A DNA stretch of 64,000 bases, taken from positions 1 through 64,000 of the forward strand of contig JALLLT010000056.1 in the NCBI GenBank assembly GCA_025266875.1, in the 5' to 3' direction. Source of the DNA: Fennellomyces sp. T-0311. Lineage: Eukaryota; Mucoromycota; Mucoromycetes; Mucorales; Lichtheimiaceae. Made by a program: the position numbers and the translations under genes. The notes below the pieces were generated by a model that had not been told where the DNA came from, ran no database searches, and worked only from the letters and a program-made list of their open reading frames with translations. Below are positions 11,422 through 22,824 of this stretch, one piece after another. The first letter of the stretch is position 1, and every line of letters starts with the position of its first letter.

Positions 11422-12505
11422 TTCATTAGAGCTCATCTCATTTACCCAAAATTATGTATAGTATATCTGTTTGTTTCTTTTCATTATATCATTGTGCTAT
11501 TCTAATATATCAAAAAGGCATATTTATCTCAAGCGTTTATCTTTTATTATGTACGTACAACCACAGGCCGTCACCTTCAACCAGTATATCATGGCATACG
11601 TATGCTCCCAACGTAACTAAAGCGAAGCACGATCGCAATGAAATCTGAAATGCACTGTCAAAGTTGACTGTCATTTCTAATTTTCATCTGGTAATAGTAA
11701 TACCATATTGTCAAACTGCTCGCTAAATGCAACTCCCTTGATGTTTTGCTCATCACAAGTAGCTGCAGCTTGGGTAACCAGTTTGCTTCACTTGAGAACC
11801 AGTTCCTACAAGATCTCGGAAATATTAATCATGCCAAGAACCCCCATTTCCGTGATCGATCCCGATCCTTGGAGAGAGACGCTTGTTATATTTGGTACAT
11901 TGACAACTGATGTAGATGGAATTGTTTTTCAGCCCACGAGTATAAGCACAATGGCCGAGATTGTGAACTGAGATGGTGGTCAAATGTAGCTGAGGCAGAG
12001 ATTTATTGCTTCAATGGCCTGTGTAAGCTTCCTCTTCTGGCTCGTAGACGTGTACAAAAGGAATTGAGTTGCCAAAGTTATTTCCCCGGAGCCAATTCTT
12101 GAAACTACATGTTTGTGCAACGATGATGTACCAGGTAACTAATTTCGTTAGTCATGCTGTTACCACTGAACAAAGGCACTTACTGATATTGCACCCGAAA
12201 TTCTAGTAATGAGTTTGCTGTTACTAACTGAATACTTCTCAAGTCTTGCGAGAGAAAGCCTATGTTGCTGTATATCCAAAATTTAGTAGAGTAACTCATA
12301 GACATCAGATACGGAAGGCTAAAAAACTCAATGAACGCCTTCTTGTGTGTACGAGACCCTGACATCTGGCTGAGTACATCCAAAGAACGCTCTCTCACTT
12401 AGTCCGCCTTGGACAGATCAGGAAAGCACTGCCCTGTGTAACAATAAGTTCACAAACAACCCACACTGCAGCTTCCTTTTTCACACCAGCACCACCAACC
12501 AACAA
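11422..12505. other. Intergenic between F-box genes B and C
   Basis: About 1.1 kb, AT-rich, no recognisable domain in any frame. The last 80 bases before the ATG at 12506 are CA/AC-rich (CACCAGCACCACCAACCAAC), a plausible 5' leader. Confidence 0.55.
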
Positions 12506-14564
12506 ATGACCAACGAATCTCCATCTTCAGCCTGCAAACGCGACCCAGACGCGAAGGTTGGAAATCGAGAATGCATTCCGACCACCGAAATCGCGTCAAA
12601 GGATCCAATTGACACGGTACAACTGATCGCCACACTTGATCAGCGAGCGTACAATCTTAGTTTGAAAGGAGAGTTTGATGAGGCTGTCAAGGTCGCTCAG
12701 GACATCATCACGAGTAACGAGACTTCGGCACAAGGGTATCTTCGATTAGGCGAGATTTACGGGGCACAGGGCAAACAACGGCTTGCGATAGAAACATATG
12801 ACGAGGGTCTTTTATGGGTACCGTCTACTGATCCATGCTACGCCATACTGGTGGACGAAAAGGGCAAGGCGACGGAACGAAGTAACAGATGTATCGACTT
12901 TGTTGCAGATCTTCCCTTTGAATTGATACAAAACATATTGGTCGATCTGCCAAAGGGATCCAAAGCCGCTTGCCTGCATGTTTCCAATGTATGGCGCAGC
13001 AAAGTGCTCAACTGTGAATTGATCTGGGCAGCCATTACAGTGGAGGACACCGACTTTGACAAATGCTTTGCCGCAGTGCTACCTCACATTGCTGCGTATG
13101 TGGAGGATCTGACCATGGATTCGTCGAATTCCCACATTTGGTTTAGATTCATGCACTATATGCAAAATGGTGCCTTCAAAAAAATTAAATCGCTGCATTT
13201 GAAAGGTATGTGAGACTGTATTGGTTAGTTTGGGATGAAATGAGACTGATTCGGCTCTTATCGCTACAGGAGAAGAGATACCAGATGTTCTGTCGTCATC
13301 AATCTATTCACAGATGAAGAAAACGTTGACGAAACTTGACCTGCTTGATGTTCATATGCCAACCCGCTTTAAAATAGCCGATATACTGTATACTTGCCCC
13401 AACCTGACGCGCTTGGGGTACCGAGGACGCAACTATTTTCGAGACGTTCTGGGGGATTTTGCGGCCTTCGGAACTCGCCAACATCCGCTTCGGGATTTGC
13501 AGATCAACTGTTACAATACAGCAGAGTATATTGAGCCATTGCTTCAACATTGTCAGCAACTACAGCGCTTGGTCCTAAACGAGAGCACGGACTCAGTTCT
13601 GGGTACGGTCTACAAAACGTGTCGAAATTTGCGTATATTTGCGTTCAACCCAAACTATGAAGTCACAGCGCTGGAAGACTTGGATGTATCGGATGGAAGA
13701 CCAGGGTTACGAGAGTTTTATACAATTTCCGGGAATTATGGAGCGCCTCCGCAGGGCGTTTTACCGTTCCTTATTCGAAGCATGGATACCATTCGAGTTA
13801 TCGTGGCGAACATTTCCTTGACCAAGGCTCAAGATCTAGGAGGTGCACCTTACTTTCACCCCGGCGATCACACTTATAACCACTTGCGATTTCCTGATCT
13901 GCAGAGACTATCATACTGGTCAGATCCCACAACCCTTTTCGAGCCTATCCTTCTGCGATCCTTTTCAGCGTGCACTACATTACGTGCTTTAACTGTGGTG
14001 CAGATGAAAATTATGGGTGAAGTTATCGATACACTGATGACGCTACCACCACTGGAGGAACTTGATATGTCATTTACATGGGAAGAAGAGCCAATCACCC
14101 AAGCACTAGTAAGGCTGTTTCAATATTACGCAAGGCACGCTCAAACACGCAATATATGTCTGAGTCATTGTCGGTCAGTAACAGACGAAGTACTTGACGC
14201 ACTAGGCGATATAAAGTCTTTGAGGATTTTGGCCCTTTGGGAATTATCTTGTGCTTCAGAAGATGGGCTTGACAGATCTTTGAAAAAGCTGTCTGGCGCT
14301 GTAACCTTCCTGAATTTGAGTAAAGTACATTTTGCCAAGGATCGTCATCTCGCTACTATCGGTGCCATGCAAGGGTTAAAAAAGCTCAAACTCCAAATGC
14401 TTCATTGCATTACCAGTACCGGTGTCGTTACAGCGATTGAAACCTCCGAAACATTGGAACACCTGATTATTGCACAATGTTCCCAGCTCACAAAAGTATT
14501 ATATTCAATTGCAAGAGCACGTGTAAAAACGTTTGAGCAGAATGATGTAATAGATTATGACTGA
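12506..14564 (+). CDS. TPR/F-box/LRR protein C
   Basis: Exons 12506-13205 and 13270-14564 with a 64-bp phase-1 intron (GTATGT...CTACAG) encode 664 residues. The TPR part is shorter at its N-terminus than in A and B: the first helix pair is replaced by a polar stretch before IATLDQRAYNLSLKGEFDEA. The F-box is IDFVADLPFELIQNILVDLP; LRRs follow (LRILALWELSCASEDGLDRS, LKKLKLQMLHCITSTGVVT). Same architecture and intron site as A, B and D. It is convergent with the truncated copy at 14898-15501. Confidence 0.87.
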
Positions 14565-14897
14565 TTAAATAGTACCATTATCACCAGAATGCATAGTTGT
14601 GTCAGGCAGTTTGTTGAATATTGAACATAATTATTTATTTATAATTCACCTACCATGGGCTGATTTTTAAAATAGATGATGGTCTTAATTTCTACACAAA
14701 AATTTTCGGTTACTCCCCTAGATAATTATAGTGGTAAAAAATGGGATTCGAAGCGATAGCAAAAACATCGAGTAGATAGGACGGCTAGAAAAAGTAGGAA
14801 AAATGAATGTTTGCTGTAAATGTACATAAATACTACCATTTGCTACACAGAGGAAACTATTCTACAAGTGGCAAAAGACGTGGTCAAACATATGCTT

Positions 14898-15501
14898 TTA
14901 TAGAATAAGTGAATTTGCTATGATTAGCGAAGGATCTGTTTCAGATAGTGTAACATTAACTTTTTTCGATTTGGCATACAAAAGTGCGGTAACAGTAATT
15001 GTATCGCATCTTTGCAGATGGAGTAGGCGCAACTTCTTGCAGTTATTGGCTACATCCATAATCCCAATATCTGATATATATGGCGTTTTGTCCAAAACGA
15101 GTTCTTTGAGATTTTGGATTTTGCTGATTGAGTGCAGATGAGAATCTGTAACCACATCCCATGGCCCAAGCTCAATTTGTGTTGCGTTGGTATCGCTTAG
15201 AGCTTCCAGAAAGCTTTGAAGGCCTTCGCAAGAAACGTTGTTCAGTTGATAAAGCGTAATAGACTTGAGTGTTTTCACTTGGCCCAGAGCTGAAAGGGAT
15301 CTATCTGTGATGGATTCGCAACTCCCAAAGTGAACAGCTTTGAGCTGTCGTGATATCGTATGGGTGCTTGATGCATATCTTTGGAATAATGATACCAGGC
15401 TCGCATCCGCAATAGTATACTCGATGGTGCCTTGCAATGTCAACTCTTCGACTGGCGGTAGAGCAATGAGCGTATCTGCAATGGTCGATATTGCACCGGT
15501 G
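14898..15501 (-). pseudogene. TPR/F-box/LRR family, 5'-truncated LRR fragment
   Basis: On the minus strand the frame reads CTGAISTIADTLIALPPVEE, then LQRCDTITVTALLYAKSKK, ending with a stop at 14898. It matches the last ~200 residues of the intact genes (the ALLYAKSKK end resembles TVLYAKRKI of gene A). The reading frame itself is clean, but the gene is cut exactly at 15501, next to the CACTA terminus at 15502. The rest of the gene is not found on the other side of the element (after 21044), so more than a simple insertion occurred. Confidence 0.8.
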
Positions 15502-15813
15502 CACTATGGAAACGAAATCTTTTTAGATCGTTTTAGCTCTTGTTGGTTCTGGTGTTTTTTAAGTCTGGTAATTCGATAGGGTCAAAAATTTCAAAAAGTA
15601 ACTCGATTTAAATAGATCAAAAAAGAATTGAAAGATTTTTTTATATTCGAACTATGAGTTTGTTTTCATAATCGTCATGATTTATTGTGATATAAAATAT
15701 TGTTGCTAGACTAAAATATACCGAGCTAAGCTAAGATATGTCATCATTGACTACTAACGGTTGCGATTCTATAAAAAAGCATTAAGTTAAACTGCCACTA
15801 CCGAAAATCTCAC

Positions 15814-17237
15814 CTGCATGCGTACCATTTTGTTCTGACTTTTGTCTTTCCGCTTGCAGTCGCCTTTGTCTTCTTCATATTTGTCGTGGACTTTGCTTTC
15901 TTCAAGCTTCCATTGTTCTTTGGCTTTTTGACTACCTTACCGCCTTTCACCCTTTCTGGCTCATCGGAATTGTTGACATCGTCACCTTGTTTACGCTTTG
16001 ATTTACGAGTGGTGTCGCCCGCTTTAGTGTTTTTGCCTTTGGATGCAGTCGGCGGCTCGGATGCAGTATCCGTGGGATGAGAATCGTCGTTGTCATTTCC
16101 CGTAGCACAGTTTTATGAAGAAGTATTGATCAGTTTGATGTACACATCCTACGTATGGGCTTCCTTACCGTGTCAGTTTCGCACAACGACCTCGGCCTAG
16201 CCCGCCTCCTCGTCCTCGACCACATCCTCGACCACGTCCTCGACTGTTCCCGCGACCTACACCTTTTCCTTTACCGACACTGTGGGAATCCTCTAGCACC
16301 TCATCTTCACTAGTATTGTCACTTGCATCGCCATTTGCACTTGCATCATCATTTTCACTTGCATAATCGTTTTCACTTGCATCGTCACTTGTACACACAT
16401 TATCACTTTCACGTGCATCGTCACTTGCACTCACATCATCACCTGGTTTCTGACTAGCAACGCGTCTTTGTCCACGTCTGATAACCTGCTTACCCTTTGG
16501 AGGGCGATTCTTTAGCAGAGGCGTGTCACCGTCTGATTCCTCATCGGTTGAATCATCACTATGGCTATAAAACACGTTTTTACTCGTGCTAGCAATATAA
16601 CATTTAGATAGACATACTTGAGCACTTCCTCACCCGGAGGAGGCGATGGTGACATTTGCGCGCGTTTCGCTAGTTCGTCCTTGGCTCGCTGTGCCTTCTT
16701 CAGTGGACTCACATGATTGTTGTAACCCTGATGGAGTGCATGTTTCACTATGAAACTGCCTTCGCAACGGGAAAGGTCAAGCTTGAGAACTTTCAGTTCT
16801 CGGCGTTCAAAGCATTCGATGGCCTTTTCCAATGGCACCTCAGGAAGATCATTCCAGTTGGTGGTGTCGGGGAGTCCAGCTTCTTTAACTTTCTGAACAA
16901 GATATCCCTTAGCAGCTCGCATGAGATGGATCGTAATATCGTCGCGTGTTGTTGCCACTTTCTCCTTTGGCACCTTGAATTCCTCCTCAAGGATTTGACT
17001 GATTTCATCGTTGTTGATCACAGATGGCTTACTTATACGGTCTGTACATGGAGGTGTAGGACTTTGCTGAGGGAGTGTTTGAGTTGTAGCTGCTTTTAAC
17101 GCTTCAACGGATTGCTTCAGCACGTCAACCGTTTGTTTGACTACGTCAACTGATTGCTTCAAATCCAATAGGTGCTGTAGGATTTCGCGGCCAACATTTT
17201 CAGTCAAAGGCTCATCGCCTAGTAATAGATTAGTCAA
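15814..17237 (-). CDS. CACTA element second gene (coiled-coil, acidic, RG-rich protein)
   Basis: Two exons are clear: 17237-16618 and 16564-16169 or so, joined in frame by a 53-bp intron (GTATGT...TTATAG). The N-terminus has heptads (LKQSVDVVKQTVDVLKQSVE); a globular part follows, then an acidic Asp/Ser/Glu run (ASDDARESDN, ASENDDASANGDASDN), then a Gly/Arg tail (GRGNSRGRGRGCGRGRGG). The frame stops at 16165, but a GTAAGG donor at 16168 could lead to a lysine-rich frame at about 16095-15814 (KSKRKQGDDVNNSDEPERV). No ATG opens the first exon in frame at 17237 (TTG), so a short 5' exon is likely. Its position suggests an accessory DNA-binding protein, but I do not recognise a family. Confidence 0.55.
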
Positions 17238-17446
17238 ATCTGGTTGAAGTAATTGCCATTTTCCATACCTGCAGCGGAGGGTATTATCGTCATGGTTGCG
17301 GATTCTTTTTATCTTGACGAGAAAAAAAAACCGTGATCTTATGCTGCGCGTTCAACCTTGATTTTTTTGCTAAAGTCACACTTTGAAGAACGCGTCGCTA
17401 AGTCCCCATAACCACAGTTCAACACTCTCCCCAGTTCTCGACTACC

Positions 17447-20400
17447 ATGCCCTTCTGCAGTTTGTGTGGACTGGAAATACCTGACAATCTTGAACGCCAC
17501 AAGAAATTTTGCTTTGCTCTCGATTCAGATGAATCTGATGACGAATTAGAAACATATACCTTGGGAAATCCAGGTATACAAAGTGAAACTACAAGCGCGA
17601 TCCGTACAACCAACCTGCCTGGTACACTTGCCAGCGAAAGGAGCACCTTACGCGAAGACAGGGCGTCAATATTATCCCCTCCACTTGACTATGGTGGCCC
17701 TTATGAAACTACCTACGAACTTCGCCTTGACCCTGACCCCGATCCCGACCCCAAAGAGCTCAGCTACGATCTTTCGGTGTTTTTGGATCAGTATTTCGAT
17801 AATGAAGAAGAGAACAGCGAGGAAGACGAAGAAGATAGTGAACAAGAAGACGATACTTCCGCGACTCCTCCGCGAACGACTCCTCAGACAAAAGGGGGTA
17901 TCAAAATCGTAGATAACCGAGGTTTGCCTGCAATCAGCAACAAAACATTTTGGAACATACAGCTTGGCAATATTGTTCAAAAGCACAATTTGCCAAGGGA
18001 AGCACACGCTGACATGATCAACTTCTGTAATAGATGGCGAGAAAGCAATGATTTATGTAAGTCAACGATATAGAAAATATTTGACCAGTTTCTAACCGTA
18101 TCATTTGAAGCCTTCGAACGTTTGGATTCTGTGCATGTGGCAGACAAGCAAATGATTCGATCATTCCCGGTTAGCAGCCAAATGTTCGATATCTGCAAGA
18201 ATGGATGTATGTTATTCGAGGACGACGACCAGTGGGGGTGTGATCATTGCCCTGCACTTAGATTCAAGGATGAAGATGGAGAGCACCCCGTCGCCCAAAT
18301 GAGATACCTTTCCATATCTGATCTGCTAGGATGCATGTTGGCGAACCCTGCACACCGCGAGATGTTCCGAGAAATGTACAATCGGAATGTTCAAGAAAGC
18401 CTTGTTGACTTTTTTGATGGCAGTGTCTTTACACAGTTCGAGCACTTGTTTAGCAATGAATTCGATGTCGCGCTTGCTCTTTACGTCGATGGCTTCACTC
18501 CATTTCGTTATGGCGGGAAATCTTCTATTTCCATGACAATGGTACACCTGGTTGTGTTAAACTTGCCTAAAGATGAAAGGTAAAGATGCAAAGGAATGCA
18601 TCAAAAATAGTTTCTAACGTTACTCTGATTTAGATACAAACTTCGAAACATGCTACAAGTAGCGGTGATACCAGGCCCTACAAAACCGAAGAACATCCAC
18701 TCTTTCTTATCGCCGTTAATGGATGAATTGCGAAGCCTTGCGACAACGGGCATGATTCTGAAGGTGGATAATGAGGATGATATTACACTGCATGCACACC
18801 TCGTTCTGGCGTCAGGAGATATCCCCGGCGTCGCGGATCTCATTCACCATTCTGGTCATAATTCGGAATATGGCTGTCGGACTTGTCATATCAAGTCGGA
18901 CTCCCTCATAAGCCCAAAAGATCGAGGCAAAGGCAGGTATTATCCTGGTACGGGCGAGCCAAGCGAGGAGCGTACCGAGGCTGATTTCAAAGGAGAACGC
19001 CCAGTAAGTGTAAACCTTCAATATTTTCATGTAAATTTGCTAACCGAAAGTGGATAGCAGTATGGCATTGAGCAATGTAATCCATTTACCGAACTGCCAA
19101 CCCATCACTCTCCATGCTTTTACGGTCTCGATGAACTTCACCTAATTGGTCAAAACCTATCAAGACAGATCTGGGGTATGCTCAAAGACGAATATCCCAA
19201 CCCAGAGACACATACTCCATTTGCCTTGGATAAAGTACAGCGAGCAAAAATCGGAAAAGCGCTAAAGTCATCGCATTTAATAATGCCACTGGGGTTGAAC
19301 GGAGCCTTAGGAGGTATGCATATATTAACCTAATAATTGAGCATGCTTAAATCTATTTTATACAGATATTTTCGCTCATCCAAAAAGCTCGAGGGGCGTC
19401 GATTGGATTGACTTTTTACTCTACGCAGTGCCAACGATAGTAGTGGAAAGTTTGGAAAAGAACGGTTGTGAGTCTTTGGGACACTTGGCAAATCTAGTGA
19501 GTGCATGCAGCATAGCGTTATCTTGGGACATTTCGGTGTTACCAGAGCGTGAAGGAAAGGTTCGAATACCGAGTGACATGGAACGACTGGAAAGGTATAG
19601 TCATTGGCTACTGGTTCGGATTAATTGACTAATATCATTATTCTATTAGCCAATTACAAGAATGGCATATATTTATGCGAGATGAAATGCCTAATAACCT
19701 GTACACAATCAACCAACATTACCTTCAACATCTACCGAAAATCATTGAAAGCCTTGGACCTTTGAGGTCAATCAGTGCACGTAGTATGGAACGCGCGATA
19801 GGTATGTTAAAACATACTGCTGCTTTGATCTAAATTAACTTATGGCATATTCCCTATAACATACATAGGCGAAATAAAAAGCTATATCAAGTCGCGTGTC
19901 GCGCCGGGTGTCAATGCTTCCAATGCGTTGTTGAAGGTAGCAGCGTCATGATACTTCACACGTCGGTTCGATGAGGATAAGCCAAACCCAAGATCACCAT
20001 CTGACATTTACTATCTGGGGACTCACGAAGACGATCCTGAATATTGGGGCCCTGGAATACGAGATGATGTGAATGTTGAGCAATATCGTGATTACAACTT
20101 ACGGCTTTACCTCCAGCGGTACTGAGATCGTGTAACGAAAGCGCCAACTAAAAAGAAAAGGACATCGGCCGAAAAGGCTGCAGCTGCAATCGATCCGACA
20201 CTTTTAAAAGTTGCTCCAAACCTTTTACTCAAGAACCAAGTCTACGACTCGCTAACACATCGGAATAATCGAAGCAAAAGGCTAACGCATTTTGTGACCG
20301 TAAACATTCCTGTGGATCTGAACGCCAAGAAACCCAAAGCAAAGTAACTTCTTGTGTTTCGTCGATTTTTCTGCGAGATTATACTTTTTTTCACGCATAC

Positions 20401-20696
20401 TTACAAAGGTAATGAGTATCAGTATTTGAAGAGAATTGCGAATGTATGTTAATGATTTAGGAACGACGAAAATGTTGTGTTTGTTAAACATAATTGAGGA
20501 TGTATATCAAAATTCTGTTGGTGCGCCATATGGAATCGTGCGCCAAGGGTCAAGGTTGTACGTTACGGATGTTGAACATATCGAAGGGTTTGCAGGAATG
20601 ATTAAGTCGCCATTTCATCCGCGCCGAGTATATTATATTTACCCTGGGATGGATATCGGAAAGTTGAAGCTTGGTAATGCGTATGATTCGTTGTAA
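17447..20696 (+). pseudogene. Tnp2-family transposase of the CACTA element (disrupted)
   Basis: Exons 17447-18056, 18111-18579, 18634-19003, 19058-19313, 19366-19594, 19650-19801 and from 19869 join in frame with canonical splice sites. The start has a Cys/His cluster (MPFCSLCGLEIPDNLERHKK), then an acidic stretch, then a second CxxC (CDHCPAL) and the tnp2 core: ALYVDGFTPFRYGGKSS, VIPGPTKPKNIHSFLSPLM, YGCRTCHIKSD, VDWIDFLLYAVP, RSMERAIG. In-frame stops occur at 19949, 20123 and 20345, and the C-terminal part (SVGAPYGIVRQGSRLYV to 20696) is in another frame. The gene is therefore dead, though the core is otherwise well preserved. A related copy is at 55346-59004. Confidence 0.8.
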
Positions 20697-20797
20697 GCAT
20701 CATTGTTAAGATACAATTTGTAAGATATGCAGTACGTGATAGCAGCTGGGTTTTATAAAAAGCTATAAACTCAACACGGATTAAAGTGAATTAAAGT

Positions 20798-21028
20798 GTT
20801 TCAACAAGCATCTTATTCCTTGCATTTTTCATAACTAGCTTTGAATAGTTTAAAAAAGATATAAAACGAGCAAATCAATTTAAACAGTTTTGAAACGTTT
20901 CAACAAGCTCGGCTTTATGGCATTTTGCTCAACTTTTTTTGCAACTAGTTTGCAATAGTTTAAAAATGATATAAAACGAAGAAAAGAAATTAAAATAGAT
21001 TTAAATGGATATAAAATGTTTCAACAAG
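20798..21028. repeat. Subterminal repeats at the right end of the CACTA element
   Basis: GTTTCAACAAG occurs three times (20798-20808, 20897-20907, 21018-21028), each near a copy of ATATAAAA and TAGTTTAAAAA in AT-rich sequence. Subterminal motif clusters are binding sites for the CACTA-encoded proteins in plant elements; that role is inferred here. Confidence 0.65.
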
Positions 21029-21044
21029 TTTCGTTCCCATAGTG

Positions 21045-22306
21045 ATATTTTGTCCAATCCGGAATTACAATAGCCTGAATTAAAGTGGCCTGCCCGGCGA
21101 ATGTCAGAAAGCAGGATGCGCATAACGCTTCAGAACGAGTTTTTTTTATCATCACTACATACCGCATCCTTCGATCATACACGTTCCAGTATAACTCAAT
21201 TTTACCGCACGACTCAACTTCGCCTTTGCCGGTACTCCGTTCCATTCCTATTTATGTATCCTAATAATAAAAGGGTGGTTGCGTACGCACTATAGCAAGA
21301 TGTACGCAGTATTCATTTTTGTTTTTTCAAATAGGAACATTTTGCCTCGAATACTTCTCAATTAGAATGTTTGTGATGGCTTTCCGCGAAACAACCTATC
21401 AAGTATGCCAAAGCTTATTTTTCGTCAGCAATAAAATGTTTGTACGGCCAGGGTACTTTTCAATTGATACACATGCTATGCTCCTTTTCCTATTAAATAA
21501 TGCTATCACGGTACCGATTTGCTCTTCCTCGCTTTTACTCCTGCTTCACACTGCTGTCTGGAAATCACGTTTGCTTGTCCAAATTTACCTGTTATATGAA
21601 GGCTGACCCTTATCCAAGTTCTAAGGCATCCGCAGATTAGTATGTTACGGGTATTCTGAATAACGCTAATTAACGTAACAGCCTTCCATTGTCACGACTT
21701 GGCCCATTAACACCGATCATTGTGTAGTTAGAAAGTTGTAGAAATTACCCAACCATTCGGCAGAGGTATCCACTTAAAGATATATACTTTACTGACTTGC
21801 CTTTATTTTCAATATGCAGTTCTGATAGCATCAAATTACATCTTATAGCAACGTCTTTATTTAGAAAGACGTCTCCTTGAGAGAATGGATCCAGACGCTC
21901 TGTTGGGTCACTATATAGGAATGTCCCGGTTCGGACATCTACTTTTAGACCACTTCCTTTGCCCGAACCCCGTAGGTGCCGAGCCAAAGCGGACGCCCAA
22001 CCAGCCTGCCTGCCCGTACACATAATCTTATTTGGAAGCGACCCTTTGAAAAGTGACGCTTTTGAGGGTGACTTGTTTACAGTGGTTTTTCTGATGTGGC
22101 CGTTTTATTAACCCTTTGTATCCCTACCAAAATAAAGCCCCTATATGAGCCTGTGTATGCGCCCTCAGTTGTAAAACCGAACCTTTGTATGGAGTATACT
22201 GCCTCTTTGTCGTTTTAACATTTACTATCGACCTAGCAACAATTGAGTATTGGTTTATCGTTAATTGACCAATGATTGAACAACCTCTGCGAAAGAATGT
22301 AAAACA
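21045..22306. other. Intergenic, no gene seen
   Basis: About 1.26 kb right of the CACTA element. Frames of 60-95 codons are present but none has recognisable motifs, and neither strand continues the LRR gene truncated at the element's left side. Confidence 0.55.
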
Positions 22307-22427
22307 CCACCGTAAAAAATCCTAGTGTAACGTAGCACGACGGTACTATAAAATTATACAAAGTCTTGTAAAGTCCTGTAAAATCCTGTGAAAACTGCCA
22401 TTTTACAAGAAAATTTTTTTACGGTGG
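22307..22427. mobile_element. MITE-like element, copy 1
   Basis: The 121-bp sequence begins CCACCGTAAAAAAT and ends with its inverse (ATTTTTTTACGGTGG). Inside are short repeats of CTTGTAAA/CCTGTAAA type. The same internal order of motifs, including the identical 19-base TAAAAAATCCTAGTGTAAC and a later GCCATT...CAAGAAAATTTT, recurs in inverse orientation at 59179-59308. It has no coding capacity. No target duplication is evident. Confidence 0.65.
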
Positions 22428-22824
22428 ATTGCAAAAGCATGGATTGGTTGTACTTCATCGTTTGGATAGACGTAAATAAACATGCTTTACTAGATAGAGT
22501 AGATAATGGTATAGGCGGAATACGCGAAAGCATAATAGTTGCTGTAACAGAAAGATCCAACCACTATGCGTGAACGTAATAATAGGGCGCTAATTTTACG
22601 TTCGCGTTAATCGTGTCTGTTGCTGATTCAGTCTCAATATCACTCATAATTCTCAACTATTAGCTCAACCTTTCCAAACATAATTTTGCTATGGATACAA
22701 TTAGATTTGAAATTCTACATCGAGAGTACAGTCGTTTTGCCTAACGTAAAACCGTGAAATAGGCAAGTTGTTTAAAATTCCAGTCACTCAGCGCTAGTTG
22801 TTAACCCTATACGTGATAGTTTTA

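Larger units (their letters stand above)
15502..21044. mobile_element. CACTA-type (EnSpm-like) DNA transposon, 5.5 kb
   Basis: The left end begins CACTATGGAAACGAAA at 15502, and the right end, reversed, begins CACTATGGGAACGAAA at 21044: a 16-base terminal inverted repeat with one mismatch. Inside are a plus-strand tnp2-family transposase gene and a divergent minus-strand second gene, the usual CACTA layout, plus repeated motifs near the right end. CACTA elements normally leave a 3-bp target duplication; here the flanks are GTG and ATA, so the duplication is absent or altered. The transposase has three in-frame stops and a frameshift, so this copy is probably not autonomous. Confidence 0.85.
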
